Source of the DNA: Acholeplasma granularum ATCC 19168
GTDB taxonomy: Bacteria > Bacillota_I > Bacilli_A > Acholeplasmatales > Acholeplasmataceae
Length of the DNA: 64,000 nucleotides
Direction of reading: 5' to 3'
NCBI RefSeq assembly: GCF_000526235.1
Contig: NZ_JAFR01000006.1
Location: 124,001-188,000 of the forward strand
Shown here: positions 1-7,771 of the stretch, in pieces
Position numbering within the stretch: the first letter of the stretch is position 1
Layout: each line of letters begins with the position of its first letter
The notes under the pieces: generated by a model
What the model was told of the DNA's origin: nothing
Seen by the model: the letters and a program-made list of their open reading frames with translations, nothing else
The model's database searches: none
Translations under genes and position numbers: made by a program

Positions 1-2
1 AA

Positions 3-323
3 GCAGGCTTATTAGCTATGGCTGATATATCAACATATGAAGAAGCGATCTTTGCAGAACAAATCGGATTTGATATGATTTCAACAACACTATCAGGATA
101 CACGCCATACTCAAGACAGCTTGTTGGACCTGATATTGAACTTGTAAGAGATCTTGTAAGAGATTTAAATATACCAGTAATTGCTGAAGGTAGAATATCA
201 ACAGTAGAAGAGATTATAGAAATAAAAAAATATAACCCACACGCAATAGTCATAGGCAGTGCTATTACACGTCCACAAGCTATAACAAAACGATTTGTTG
301 ATGCTTACTTAAATCAAGAATAA
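3..323 (+). CDS. nanE: N-acetylmannosamine-6-phosphate 2-epimerase, C-terminal part
   Basis: The reading frame enters from the left edge and ends at TAA 321-323, so about 106 residues, roughly the C-terminal half of a TIM-barrel protein of about 225 residues, are visible. Recognisable NanE segments are LLAMADIS, FDMISTTLSGYT, PVIAEGRI and the final phosphate-binding strand VIGSAITRP. The enzyme converts ManNAc-6-P to GlcNAc-6-P in cytoplasmic sialic acid / amino-sugar catabolism. The first ATG visible (18) is internal; the true start lies outside the window. It is followed by a separate promoter and RNA-like locus, so it is probably the last gene of its operon. The assignment rests on family motifs and is fairly secure. 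Confidence 0.88.
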   Translation, partial: AGLLAMADISTYEEAIFAEQIGFDMISTTLSGYTPYSRQLVGPDIELVRDLVRDLNIPVIAEGRISTVEEIIEIKKYNPHAIVIGSAITRPQAITKRFVDAYLNQE

Positions 324-366
324 TGAGTAAAAAATATGTAATTTTATACATACTTAAGTGTATAAC

Positions 367-395
367 TTTACACTCAAAACTAAAAGGAATATAAT
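367..395 (+). promoter_or_regulatory. Near-consensus promoter of candidate sRNA
   Basis: TTTACA (367-372), a 17-bp spacer, then perfect TATAAT (390-395). The predicted transcription start falls near 402, exactly where a perfect hairpin begins, and no open reading frame follows before the terminator at 467-503. Confidence 0.65.
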
Positions 396-401
396 GAGAA
401 T

Positions 402-503
402 GCATCCAAACAATTGGGTGCTACTTATCCCCTATTAGTGTACTTAGTACACAAATCCCCTTTAATGACCCCTTGGCCTTTAGTCAAGGGGTCGCTCTTT
501 TTA
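402..503 (+). ncRNA. Candidate structured small RNA, C-rich (RsaE/RoxS-like layout)
   Basis: About 100 nt lie between a near-consensus promoter and an intrinsic terminator, with no coding potential. Hairpin 1 pairs 402-409 with 414-421 around an ACAA loop and starts at the predicted transcript 5' end. Hairpin 2 pairs GTGTAC 438-443 with 447-452. Hairpin 3 is the terminator. Between the hairpins are two unpaired TCCCC segments (428-432 and 456-460). TTATCCCCTAT at 425-435 is perfectly complementary to 2111-2121, the Shine-Dalgarno region of the ABC gene starting at 2127. TCCCCTT at 456-462 matches AAGGGGA 564-570 before the gene starting at 575. C-rich unpaired motifs that bind Shine-Dalgarno sequences are the hallmark of Firmicute sRNAs such as RsaE/RoxS. 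Homology to those RNAs is not shown here; the functional reading is inference. Confidence 0.5.
467..503 (+). terminator. Intrinsic terminator of the sRNA candidate
   Basis: Perfect 9-bp stem GACCCCTTG (467-475) / CAAGGGGTC (485-493), 9-nt loop, then a T-rich tail after GC. Confidence 0.8.
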
Positions 504-529
504 TATTCACATAAATAATATCCTTTTTA

Positions 530-538
530 TGCTACAAT
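530..538 (+). promoter_or_regulatory. Extended -10 promoter for ABC system 575-2030
   Basis: TGCTACAAT is an extended -10 element 36 nt before the start codon at 575. No convincing -35 is visible at the proper distance, as is usual for extended -10 promoters. Confidence 0.4.
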
Positions 539-574
539 ATATATAATAAAACACACAAAATATAAGGGGAAATT

Positions 575-1279
575 ATGATAAAGGTACACAATCTTACAAA
601 AGCATATGATAATTTATTAGTCGTAAAAGATGCTAATTTTGATATAAGTGAAAACCAGATCGTTGGATTATTAGGACCTAATGGTAGTGGTAAAACTACA
701 ATTATCAAACTTATAAATGATTTAATAAAACCTACAACAGGCCATATTGAATTTAAAGGTGAAAAACTTAATTTAAATGCTAAAAATTGTATAAGCTATT
801 TACCAGAACGCAGTGCATTAAATATTAGTCAAACGGTTAAAAGTGCTATTAAAATGTATAGTGATTTTTTTCTAGATTTTAATTCAGAACACGCACTTCA
901 TATATTAAAATTATTAGATATACCAACGAGTAAAAGATTATCACAACTATCCAAAGGACAAAAGGGTAAGGTTCAACTAGCACTTACATTTGGCAGAAAA
1001 GTAGATTTATATATACTTGATGAACCACTAGATGGTATGGATCCTGCATCTAGAGATTTAATCATGAAAATTATTTTAAAATATAAAAAAGAAAACTCAT
1101 CAATACTCATATCAACACACCAAATTACTGATATTGAAGATTACCTAGATTCAGCTATATTACTAAAGAATGGCGAAGTTATTGAATTTGGCTTAGTAAG
1201 TTCCTTAAATCAGTTGCATAATATGAAATTGTCGCAATACTTTAAGGAGGTCTATAAATATGATGAAGAAATTATATAA
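575..1279 (+). CDS. ABC transporter ATP-binding protein
   Basis: A 234-residue ABC ATPase with Walker A GPNGSGKT near residue 34, signature LSKGQKGK, Walker B YILDEPLDG and H-loop STHQ. It overlaps the following membrane gene by 20 nt, so the two are translated together as an ABC-2 type exporter. The fold resembles BcrA/YtrB-type exporter ATPases, but the substrate cannot be told. The ribosome-binding site AAGGGGA (564-570) is G-rich and complementary to a C-rich segment of the RNA candidate just upstream. No regulator gene of the GntR (YtrA) type sits next to it. Confidence 0.85.
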   Translation: MIKVHNLTKAYDNLLVVKDANFDISENQIVGLLGPNGSGKTTIIKLINDLIKPTTGHIEFKGEKLNLNAKNCISYLPERSALNISQTVKSAIKMYSDFFLDFNSEHALHILKLLDIPTSKRLSQLSKGQKGKVQLALTFGRKVDLYILDEPLDGMDPASRDLIMKIILKYKKENSSILISTHQITDIEDYLDSAILLKNGEVIEFGLVSSLNQLHNMKLSQYFKEVYKYDEEII

Positions 1280-2030
1280 GTGGGATTTGATTTCCTATTT
1301 TAATCAACTTAAATGGCTTTTTGTATCAACATTATTTTTAAGTTTAGTTTCATTTATAGCTAAACAATTTATAGATGATAATTTTATTTGGACATTTTTA
1401 TATCAGCCTGTATATATTATGAGTATTGTTGGAATTATAGCTTTATCAGTATATTCATATTTTTCTATTTTTCAACGATATTATCAAACGATGTTTAAAG
1501 ATGAAGCTTATTTTACGCATACACTACCCTTATCTAAAACTAGAATACTTATCTCAAAAATGTTATCTGCTTTTACACTACTTATTATTCTTATCATGAT
1601 TGTAGGTGGACTGCTTATATTATTAGAAATAATTAATATCAAACAGTTTTGGGACTTAAGACTTATTGATCAAAATCTATTTAATATTTCATTATTTAGT
1701 GTATTATCAGCAATACTCATGCTATTTATTACCATATTGGTAATCTATGCAGCAATTTCATTTGGCTTTTCATATAACAAAAGAGAATGGCTTTATACAT
1801 TTTTATATTTCATAATATATTACATGGTCAATCAGTTCTTAAGTCTATTAAGTATGGGTATAAACTTAATATTTAATCCGAACTTATTTGATTCTGAACC
1901 AGATCAAATGTTTAACTCATTAATTGGTATCATTATTGTTCAACTTATATTTTCTATTGGATTAGGAGTTCTTAACTTCTTTATATCCAGACTATTAATT
2001 ACGAAAAAATTAAATTTAAAAAATGGTTAA
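1260..2030 (+). CDS. ABC-2 type transporter permease subunit
   Basis: A 256-residue, strongly hydrophobic protein with about six membrane segments (for example LFVSTLFLSLVSFIA, IMSIVGIIALSVY, LLIILIMIVGGLLIL, IIGIIIVQLIFSIGLGVL) and no signal peptide or ATPase motif. The start at 1260 is preceded by AAGGAGG (1242-1248) inside the end of the ATPase gene. It is the membrane partner of the ATPase encoded just before it. The substrate is unknown; exporter function is inferred from the pairing. A strong terminator follows. Confidence 0.75.
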   Translation: MMKKLYKWDLISYFNQLKWLFVSTLFLSLVSFIAKQFIDDNFIWTFLYQPVYIMSIVGIIALSVYSYFSIFQRYYQTMFKDEAYFTHTLPLSKTRILISKMLSAFTLLIILIMIVGGLLILLEIINIKQFWDLRLIDQNLFNISLFSVLSAILMLFITILVIYAAISFGFSYNKREWLYTFLYFIIYYMVNQFLSLLSMGINLIFNPNLFDSEPDQMFNSLIGIIIVQLIFSIGLGVLNFFISRLLITKKLNLKNG

Positions 2031-2036
2031 TTATTT

Positions 2037-2072
2037 AGGCAATCACAACTATCAGTGATTGCCTTATTTTTA
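2037..2072 (+). terminator. Intrinsic terminator after ABC-2 pair
   Basis: Perfect 10-bp stem AGGCAATCAC (2037-2046) / GTGATTGCCT (2055-2064), 8-nt loop, followed by TATTTTTAT. Confidence 0.85.
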
Positions 2073-2080
2073 TAATAATA

Positions 2081-2089
2081 TGCTATAAT
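2081..2089 (+). promoter_or_regulatory. Extended -10 promoter for the MacB-like ABC gene
   Basis: TGCTATAAT is a perfect extended -10 element 37 nt before the start codon at 2127. The resulting leader would carry the AGGGGATAA ribosome-binding site at 2113-2121. Confidence 0.5.
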
Positions 2090-2126
2090 AATAACATTGA
2101 AAATCTGCACATAGGGGATAAAATGA

Positions 2127-4961
2127 ATGTTAGAATTAAAAAATATATATAAAAAATACGCCACGAAAAAAGGTGTGGAAGTCCATGCTTTAAAAGATGT
2201 AAGCATAGTTTTTGGTCAAACTGGTCTTGTTTTTGTTACAGGAAAATCAGGAAGCGGAAAATCAACCTTACTGAATTTAATTGGTGGTCTTGATATATAT
2301 GATTCAGGCGATATAATCATTAATAATAAATCAAGTAACGACTTTAAACAAAGAGATTTCGATTCATATAGAAACACGATGGTAGGGTTTATTTTTCAAG
2401 AATACAATATACTAGATGAATTTAATGTAGCTCAAAATATTGGTCTAGCACTTGCACTACAAGGTCAAAAAGTTGATGATGAGAGTGTTAACAAATTATT
2501 AAAAGACTTAGATATAGAAGGCTTAGGTCAAAGAAATCCTAATGAACTATCCGGAGGTCAAAAACAAAGAGTTGCTATTGCAAGAGCATTAGTGAAAAAT
2601 CCTAAAATAATTTTAGCAGATGAACCAACTGGAGCACTAGATAGTACAACAGGAACACAACTAATAGAAACATTAAAAAAATTATCTAAAGATCGATTAG
2701 TTATCGTTATCTCACATGACTTAGAATTTGCAAGAAAATATGCTGATAGAATGATTCATTTTATAGATGGTAAAATCGACTACGATATTACCTATACAGG
2801 AAAAACAGTAGAAGAAAATGAACCAATTAAGATTACAAATGAAGGTATCTTAATAAAACCCAAATATCAACTAACGCCCAATGATTTAGAGATTATTAAC
2901 AACTACTTGAAAGATAAAGACAATCTTACAAGTATTAAGTTAAATAAATCAAGTAAATTCCATGATGGTTTTGAATCGACAGATGAATCTTTAATTAATA
3001 AAAGTACTGAAGAATTTGAACTGATTAAATCAAAACTTCCATTAAAAGCTTCTTTTTCAATGGCACTTAATGCCTTATCACATAAAAAGCTAAGATTGAT
3101 ATTTTCTATTATTTTATCTTCAATTGCACTCATTATGTTTGGTGTTGTTGATACCTTTTCAAATTACGATGCTAGAAATAAGTCATACCAATCAGTTATT
3201 GATAATGGTCACGAAACAATTGTATTAGGATATGCAAAAAAATCAGGTGGAGACTGGGTATATTATAATCGTGAGATAATGAATAATAATCAAAAATTAT
3301 TATTAGAATCTAAATATGAAAATCAAACATTTTTACCTATTTATGAAGACATTCGATTGTTTTATAGTTTTTTTATAGATGCAAAACACGATGATATGAC
3401 ATATTATGATTATGATGGTTTAAGACAATATATTGAAGCGGATAAAGAGTTTCTTGATAATACTAATTATGAACTTATAGGTGAATTACCCAGCAATTTA
3501 GAAGAAGTAGTTATCCCGATGTATCTATTTGAACAGTTTAAGACATATGGATATATTGATGAATCAGATAATAAATTTGAAATTGATACACCAGAAGATA
3601 TAATAGGAAAAACAATTTCATCTAGTTATTTTGAATTTACAATTTCCGGTGTCATGGATTATAAATATGACTTATCTAAATATGAAACATTAAAAAATCA
3701 TCCAAGAAACGAAAGTATATCAGGAAATTTATACTGGGAGTTTAGGGAATTTATGGATAAATCACCTGCAGGACTATTTATTTTGGGTAAAGGCATAACA
3801 CAAAAAGTAAATGAATTTCAAAGCAAAAATACATCATCAGTACTCATCCACACGAGTTTAACAAATAACGTATTTTTTAGCTACATAAATAAAATAAGTG
3901 AACTTAATTTAAGTGATATCGTCACATTTAAAGATTTATCAGTAAATGATAAAACACCTTTAGACATTGTAGTTGATCAAAATACTATGGAATACATTGC
4001 AAATCAAATAATGGGTCTTGACATTAAGCATGACATTGGACTAAATTATGTATTAAGTAATTACTATGATGAGGCAACAGCACTTTTAGATATATATTAT
4101 CCGCAATACGCAAATCTTGAATCAATCCCGGTTGAATTCAAACAAGATATAATCTATCTTTCTTTAGGCTCACAAGTTTTAACTCAAGATGATCAAAAGT
4201 TAATTTCTGCCCTATCAATTAAGTATTATTTAGATAATTTCGAACCAATTACATATACAATGAATATTGATATGGTTAATAATGGAAATGATGTTATTTA
4301 TGAAGAATTTAGAGTTATCGGCTATTCTAGTGATGCTAGCAGGTCAACATTTTATGTAAGTGATACCAAATTTGATGAAATAGTAGTTAAGCCAGATGCA
4401 AAATATTTTAGTCTAATAACACCTACAAAAACTTTAACAAAGAAAAACTTTTATCAAATGATTGAAGAAAACATGGATAAGTCACAAGACTACCGTTTTG
4501 AGGTTATGGATGCAGATGTTAACTATTTAGTTTTTTTAAGTGAAAATATATATAGTATGCAAACATTTTTCTTTTACACTGCACTAATAATGGCTTCATT
4601 TGCAGGGCTTTTAATGTTTAGCTTTATGAGTTCTAGTGTAGCCTATAAAAAGCAAGAAATAGGCATATTACGCGCCATTGGTGCAAGTAGTAAAGATGTC
4701 TTAGGTGTCTTTTCTAAAGAAACATTAATGATTTCTTTAATTAATTTAATGATTTCTATTATTGGTACAATAATTGTTTCTGATTTACTAAATAAAACGA
4801 TGATTCAGTCCCTTAATTTAAAAACTACATTATTTGATTTTGGTATAAAACAAATTATATTACTAATGATAATTTCGTTAAGTATTGGATTTATATCAAG
4901 TGCACTACCAGTACTTAAAACAGCAAATAAAAAACCGATCGATGCAATTAAAAATAAATAA
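2127..4961 (+). CDS. Fused ABC ATPase/FtsX-type permease (MacB-like), large ectodomain
   Basis: 944 residues. Residues 1-225 are an ABC ATPase (Walker A GKSGSGKST, signature LSGGQKQR, Walker B ILADEPTGALD, H-loop ISHD), of the LolD/MacB group. A first membrane segment lies at about 321-343, followed by some 465 extracytoplasmic residues and three C-terminal segments (about 813-835, 867-893, 909-931), the FtsX permease pattern. The order ATPase-TM1-ectodomain-TM2-4 is that of MacB-type mechanotransmission transporters, but the ectodomain looks about twice as large as in MacB. Such proteins act as dimers that move or release substrates outside the membrane, and the substrate here is unknown. 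The start at 2127 is chosen over the out-of-frame ATG at 2123. The ribosome-binding site (2111-2121) is exactly complementary to the RNA candidate at 425-435. Confidence 0.8.
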   Translation: MLELKNIYKKYATKKGVEVHALKDVSIVFGQTGLVFVTGKSGSGKSTLLNLIGGLDIYDSGDIIINNKSSNDFKQRDFDSYRNTMVGFIFQEYNILDEFNVAQNIGLALALQGQKVDDESVNKLLKDLDIEGLGQRNPNELSGGQKQRVAIARALVKNPKIILADEPTGALDSTTGTQLIETLKKLSKDRLVIVISHDLEFARKYADRMIHFIDGKIDYDITYTGKTVEENEPIKITNEGILIKPKYQLTPNDLEIINNYLKDKDNLTSIKLNKSSKFHDGFESTDESLINKSTEEFELIKSKLPLKASFSMALNALSHKKLRLIFSIILSSIALIMFGVVDTFSNYDARNKSYQSVIDNGHETIVLGYAKKSGGDWVYYNREIMNNNQKLLLESKYENQTFLPIYEDIRLFYSFFIDAKHDDMTYYDYDGLRQYIEADKEFLDNTNYELIGELPSNLEEVVIPMYLFEQFKTYGYIDESDNKFEIDTPEDIIGKTISSSYFEFTISGVMDYKYDLSKYETLKNHPRNESISGNLYWEFREFMDKSPAGLFILGKGITQKVNEFQSKNTSSVLIHTSLTNNVFFSYINKISELNLSDIVTFKDLSVNDKTPLDIVVDQNTMEYIANQIMGLDIKHDIGLNYVLSNYYDEATALLDIYYPQYANLESIPVEFKQDIIYLSLGSQVLTQDDQKLISALSIKYYLDNFEPITYTMNIDMVNNGNDVIYEEFRVIGYSSDASRSTFYVSDTKFDEIVVKPDAKYFSLITPTKTLTKKNFYQMIEENMDKSQDYRFEVMDADVNYLVFLSENIYSMQTFFFYTALIMASFAGLLMFSFMSSSVAYKKQEIGILRAIGASSKDVLGVFSKETLMISLINLMISIIGTIIVSDLLNKTMIQSLNLKTTLFDFGIKQIILLMIISLSIGFISSALPVLKTANKKPIDAIKNK

Positions 4962-4970
4962 GATTTATAT

Positions 4971-5004
4971 AAAAGGTAATATTATGTTTTTATTACCTTT
5001 TTTT
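4971..5004 (+). terminator. Intrinsic terminator after MacB-like gene
   Basis: Perfect 10-bp stem AAAGGTAATA (4972-4981) / TATTACCTTT (4991-5000), 9-nt loop and T-run. Confidence 0.85.
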
Positions 5005-5025
5005 ATGAGTGAGTTATAACTTTCT

Positions 5026-5054
5026 TTGACTTCAATGATGCATCACTTTATAAT
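5026..5054 (+). promoter_or_regulatory. Promoter of trhP1-trhP2
   Basis: TTGACT (5026-5031), 17-bp spacer, perfect TATAAT (5049-5054), 26 nt before the chosen start codon. Confidence 0.75.
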
Positions 5055-5080
5055 AAAAACATAGAAATTAGAGGATGATT

Positions 5081-5959
5081 ATGAAAATACTGACAACAAT
5101 AAATGATCTAAAAAACCTAGATCAATTACTTAATGTTTCTGATGGCTTAATCTTAGGAGATGAAAGATTTGCTAAAACATTAACCCTTGATTTAGGTTCA
5201 AACATGATTGATACAATCAAACAAATAAATAATGCAAAAAAAGAAGTTTTTATTCTTCTTAATAAAATTTATACAGATAAAGAACTAAGTGAAGTTAAAA
5301 ACTTTATTTTATCTTTGCCTAATGATTTAATTACTGCATATATCGGTGCTGATATAGGCTTATTAGAAACTTTTAAAACTTTAGGTCTACTTGAAAAATT
5401 TGTATATAATCCTGAAACTTTACTAACAAATGACGTTGATTTTAATGATTTGTCTAACCTAAATATTAAAGGTGCATTTGTTTCTAAAGAGATTACTCTA
5501 GATGATATATATGAAATTGGTAAACTAAAAAAATATGAATTATTTTATTTTGGTCATGGACATATGTCAATGTTTTATTCTAAAAGAATGATGCTTCAAA
5601 CATTTAGTGATTATCAAAATAAAACTAACAACCTACACTTTAATAAAAACTTAAGATTAAGTGAAGCAAAAAGACCAAATGAAAGTTATCCAATATTAGA
5701 AGATACATCTGGAACGCATGTATTTAGAGGGTATGTTTTAAATAGTTTTGATGCAATGGATAAACTAAATGAAGTAGTTGATTACTTTATTGTAGATACA
5801 CTATTATTAGATGATGCATATGCATTAGAAGTTATTCCAATGTATAAAAATATAAAATTAGATGAAAATGTAAAAATCAAATTACTAGAAACATATAATC
5901 AAACTTGGCATGAAGGTTTTCTATTTGATGAATCAACAATTAAGGGTGAAAAAAAATGA
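5081..5959 (+). CDS. trhP1: U32 peptidase-family protein, likely tRNA hydroxylation factor 1
   Basis: About 292 residues of the U32 'collagenase-like' family. It matches the shorter partner of a tandem pair (Bacillus YrrN/TrhP1 position), with segments such as LFYFGHGHMSMFYSKRMM and the C-terminal SFDAMDKLNEVVDYFIVDT. In Bacillus the pair YrrN-YrrO (TrhP1-TrhP2) is needed for 5-hydroxyuridine formation at tRNA position 34 from prephenate. The start at 5081 is preferred to ATG 5075 because the ribosome-binding site GAGG (5071-5074) directly abuts the latter. It overlaps the next gene by 4 nt. The family is clear; the specific tRNA role is inferred from the pair. Confidence 0.72.
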   Translation: MKILTTINDLKNLDQLLNVSDGLILGDERFAKTLTLDLGSNMIDTIKQINNAKKEVFILLNKIYTDKELSEVKNFILSLPNDLITAYIGADIGLLETFKTLGLLEKFVYNPETLLTNDVDFNDLSNLNIKGAFVSKEITLDDIYEIGKLKKYELFYFGHGHMSMFYSKRMMLQTFSDYQNKTNNLHFNKNLRLSEAKRPNESYPILEDTSGTHVFRGYVLNSFDAMDKLNEVVDYFIVDTLLLDDAYALEVIPMYKNIKLDENVKIKLLETYNQTWHEGFLFDESTIKGEKK

Positions 5960-7137
5960 CTGAACTACTCGCTCCAGCAGGAGATTTAGATAAATTAAAA
6001 ATAGCAATTATATATGGTGCAGATGCTGTCTTTATTGGTGGTAAGTCTTTTAGCTTGCGTGCTAATGCATCAAATTTTACAAAAGAAGATTTAATTGAAG
6101 GATGTAATTTTGCCCATAAGTTTGGTAAAAAAGTTTATGTAACAACCAATGTTATACCACATCAAAAAGATAAAGAAGGACTAATTGAGTATTTAAAGAC
6201 TTTAGAAGAAGCTAAAGTTGATGCAATTATTGCAGCAAGCCCACTAATTATTAATACAGCACTTGAACATACAAATTTAGAAGTTCATATATCAACCCAG
6301 CAATCAGCACTTAATATTCCAACAGTAAACTATTGGTACAATAAAGGTGCAACACGCGTGGTTTTAGGTAGAGATATTAGTTTAGATGATATAGAACATA
6401 TTACCAAAAATGTGAAATCAGAAATTGAAGTATTTATTCATGGTGGTATGTGTGCTGGTTATAGCGGACGTTGTGCGCTATCTAACCACTTAACTAATAG
6501 AGATGCTAACAGAGGTGGATGTGCACATACTTGTCGCTGGTTTTTTGATTTGAAACAAGATGAAGAATTAACAACAAATATACCATTTAGCATGGGTTCA
6601 AAAGATTTAAGTGCCGTAAAAGAAATTACAAGACTGATGGATATTGGTGTACATTCATTAAAAATAGAAGGACGAATGAAGTCACTTCACTATATTGCAA
6701 CTGTTGTAAATACATATCGCCAAATAATAGATGAATATAAAGAAACAAAAACAATAAAAGACTATCAAAAATATGCAGATATGTTAGCATATGCTGAAAA
6801 TAGAGAAACTTCTCACGGATTCTTTTACGGATTACCTACTAAAGATGAGCAACTCTATGAAAAAAGAAGTGAACGTGTGATGCAAAACTTTGTTGGGTTA
6901 ATTCTTGATTATAATAAAGAAACTAAGTTTGCTACTGTTGAAACTAAAAACGTATTTTTAAATGAAGAATTAGAGATATTTTCTCCAAGTAAAGAACCTA
7001 TCAAGTTTATGAATGAGAAAATGTATAATAAAGATGGCCAATTAATTAACCGTGCAGCCAGAGCTAGAGAACAAATTCAAGTATATATACCATTTGAAGT
7101 CAAACCATTTGATATGCTACGTGCGAAAAGAACATAA
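5956..7137 (+). CDS. trhP2: U32 peptidase-family protein, likely tRNA hydroxylation factor 2
   Basis: 393 residues, beginning with the U32 hallmark LLAPAGDLDKLKIAI and carrying the family core VFIHGGMCAGYSGRCALS, NRGGCAHTCRW, SLKIEGRMKS and the C-terminal beta-barrel-like domain. The cysteines in these motifs are the positions that bind an iron-sulfur cluster in related U32 proteins. It is translationally coupled to its shorter paralogue (ATGA overlap), the arrangement of Bacillus yrrN-yrrO, where the pair hydroxylates tRNA uridine 34. It ends in a hairpin terminator that also contains the promoter and ribosome-binding site of tpx. Confidence 0.8.
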   Translation: MTELLAPAGDLDKLKIAIIYGADAVFIGGKSFSLRANASNFTKEDLIEGCNFAHKFGKKVYVTTNVIPHQKDKEGLIEYLKTLEEAKVDAIIAASPLIINTALEHTNLEVHISTQQSALNIPTVNYWYNKGATRVVLGRDISLDDIEHITKNVKSEIEVFIHGGMCAGYSGRCALSNHLTNRDANRGGCAHTCRWFFDLKQDEELTTNIPFSMGSKDLSAVKEITRLMDIGVHSLKIEGRMKSLHYIATVVNTYRQIIDEYKETKTIKDYQKYADMLAYAENRETSHGFFYGLPTKDEQLYEKRSERVMQNFVGLILDYNKETKFATVETKNVFLNEELEIFSPSKEPIKFMNEKMYNKDGQLINRAARAREQIQVYIPFEVKPFDMLRAKRT

Positions 7138-7141
7138 ATTC

Positions 7142-7187
7142 AAACCTCTTATCCTATAATAGAACTATAAAGGATAGGAGGTTTTTT
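7142..7187 (+). terminator. Terminator hairpin overlapping tpx promoter and ribosome-binding site
   Basis: Stem 7142-7155 pairs with 7171-7184 over 14 positions with one G-T pair, followed by a T-run to 7187. The loop carries TATAAT (7155-7160). The 3' arm carries AGGATAGGAGG, the Shine-Dalgarno of tpx. Transcripts from upstream would fold and terminate, while those starting from the loop would keep the ribosome-binding site free. Confidence 0.75.
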
Positions 7188-7189
7188 AT

Positions 7190-7681
7190 ATGAAAACAAT
7201 GAAACAAAAACCAATTACAGTATTGGGTAAGCAATTAAATGTGGGTGATATGGCACTTGATTTTGTTGCAGTAAATAATGATTTAAAGGATGTATCATTT
7301 TTTCATACATTCAAAAATGATTACGTATTAATTAGTGTTGTTCCAAGTTTAGATACATCTGTATGTGATATACAAACACGTACCATAAATGAGCGACTTG
7401 CAAGTTATAAAAATGTTGATTTTATTACCATTTCTAATGACCTACCTTTTGCTCAAAAAAGATGGTGTGGTGCAAACGGATTAACCATTCATACATTAAG
7501 TGATCATAAAGATTTAGACTTTTCAACCAAATATGGGCTCCTTATTAAAGAACTTAGATTACTTGCTCGTGCTGTGATTTTACTTGATCAAAAAAGAAAA
7601 GTAATATATGTAGAGTACTTAGATGAAATGAGTAATCATCCAAACTACGATAAACTGTTTAATTTCTTAGATTTATTATAA
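7190..7681 (+). CDS. tpx: Thiol peroxidase
   Basis: 163 residues of the atypical 2-Cys peroxiredoxin Tpx family. The peroxidatic cysteine is Cys59 in PSLDTSVCD, and the resolving cysteine is Cys93 in KRWCGANG, matching Cys61/Cys95 of E. coli Tpx. It reduces hydroperoxides in the cytoplasm using thioredoxin. The start at 7190 has AGGAGG 8 nt upstream. That ribosome-binding site lies in the descending arm of the preceding terminator, so expression depends on the promoter inside that hairpin loop. Full length and no missing catalytic residues. Confidence 0.92.
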   Translation: MKTMKQKPITVLGKQLNVGDMALDFVAVNNDLKDVSFFHTFKNDYVLISVVPSLDTSVCDIQTRTINERLASYKNVDFITISNDLPFAQKRWCGANGLTIHTLSDHKDLDFSTKYGLLIKELRLLARAVILLDQKRKVIYVEYLDEMSNHPNYDKLFNFLDLL

Positions 7682-7696
7682 TAATATATTAGAATC

Positions 7697-7722
7697 ATAA
7701 AGGATAGTATACCTTTATTTAA
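7697..7722 (+). terminator. Weak hairpin terminator after tpx
   Basis: 7-bp stem ATAAAGG (7697-7703) / CCTTTAT (7712-7718) with a short T-tail. Confidence 0.45.
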
Positions 7723-7733
7723 GTCCCATTTTA

Positions 7734-7742
7734 TGATAAAAT
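7734..7742 (+). promoter_or_regulatory. Extended -10 promoter of ftsY operon
   Basis: TGATAAAAT is an extended -10 element 30 nt before ftsY. The -35 region is not recognisable. Confidence 0.4.
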
Positions 7743-7771
7743 AACATAGATATAAAAAGGATGTGACTTGA

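Noticed and set aside
402-503. SRP RNA, tmRNA, 6S RNA or a known riboswitch at the sRNA locus
   Set aside because: The conserved SRP RNA tetraloop/asymmetric loop sequence, tmRNA ends and common aptamer cores are absent, and the RNA is not continuous with the next gene's leader.
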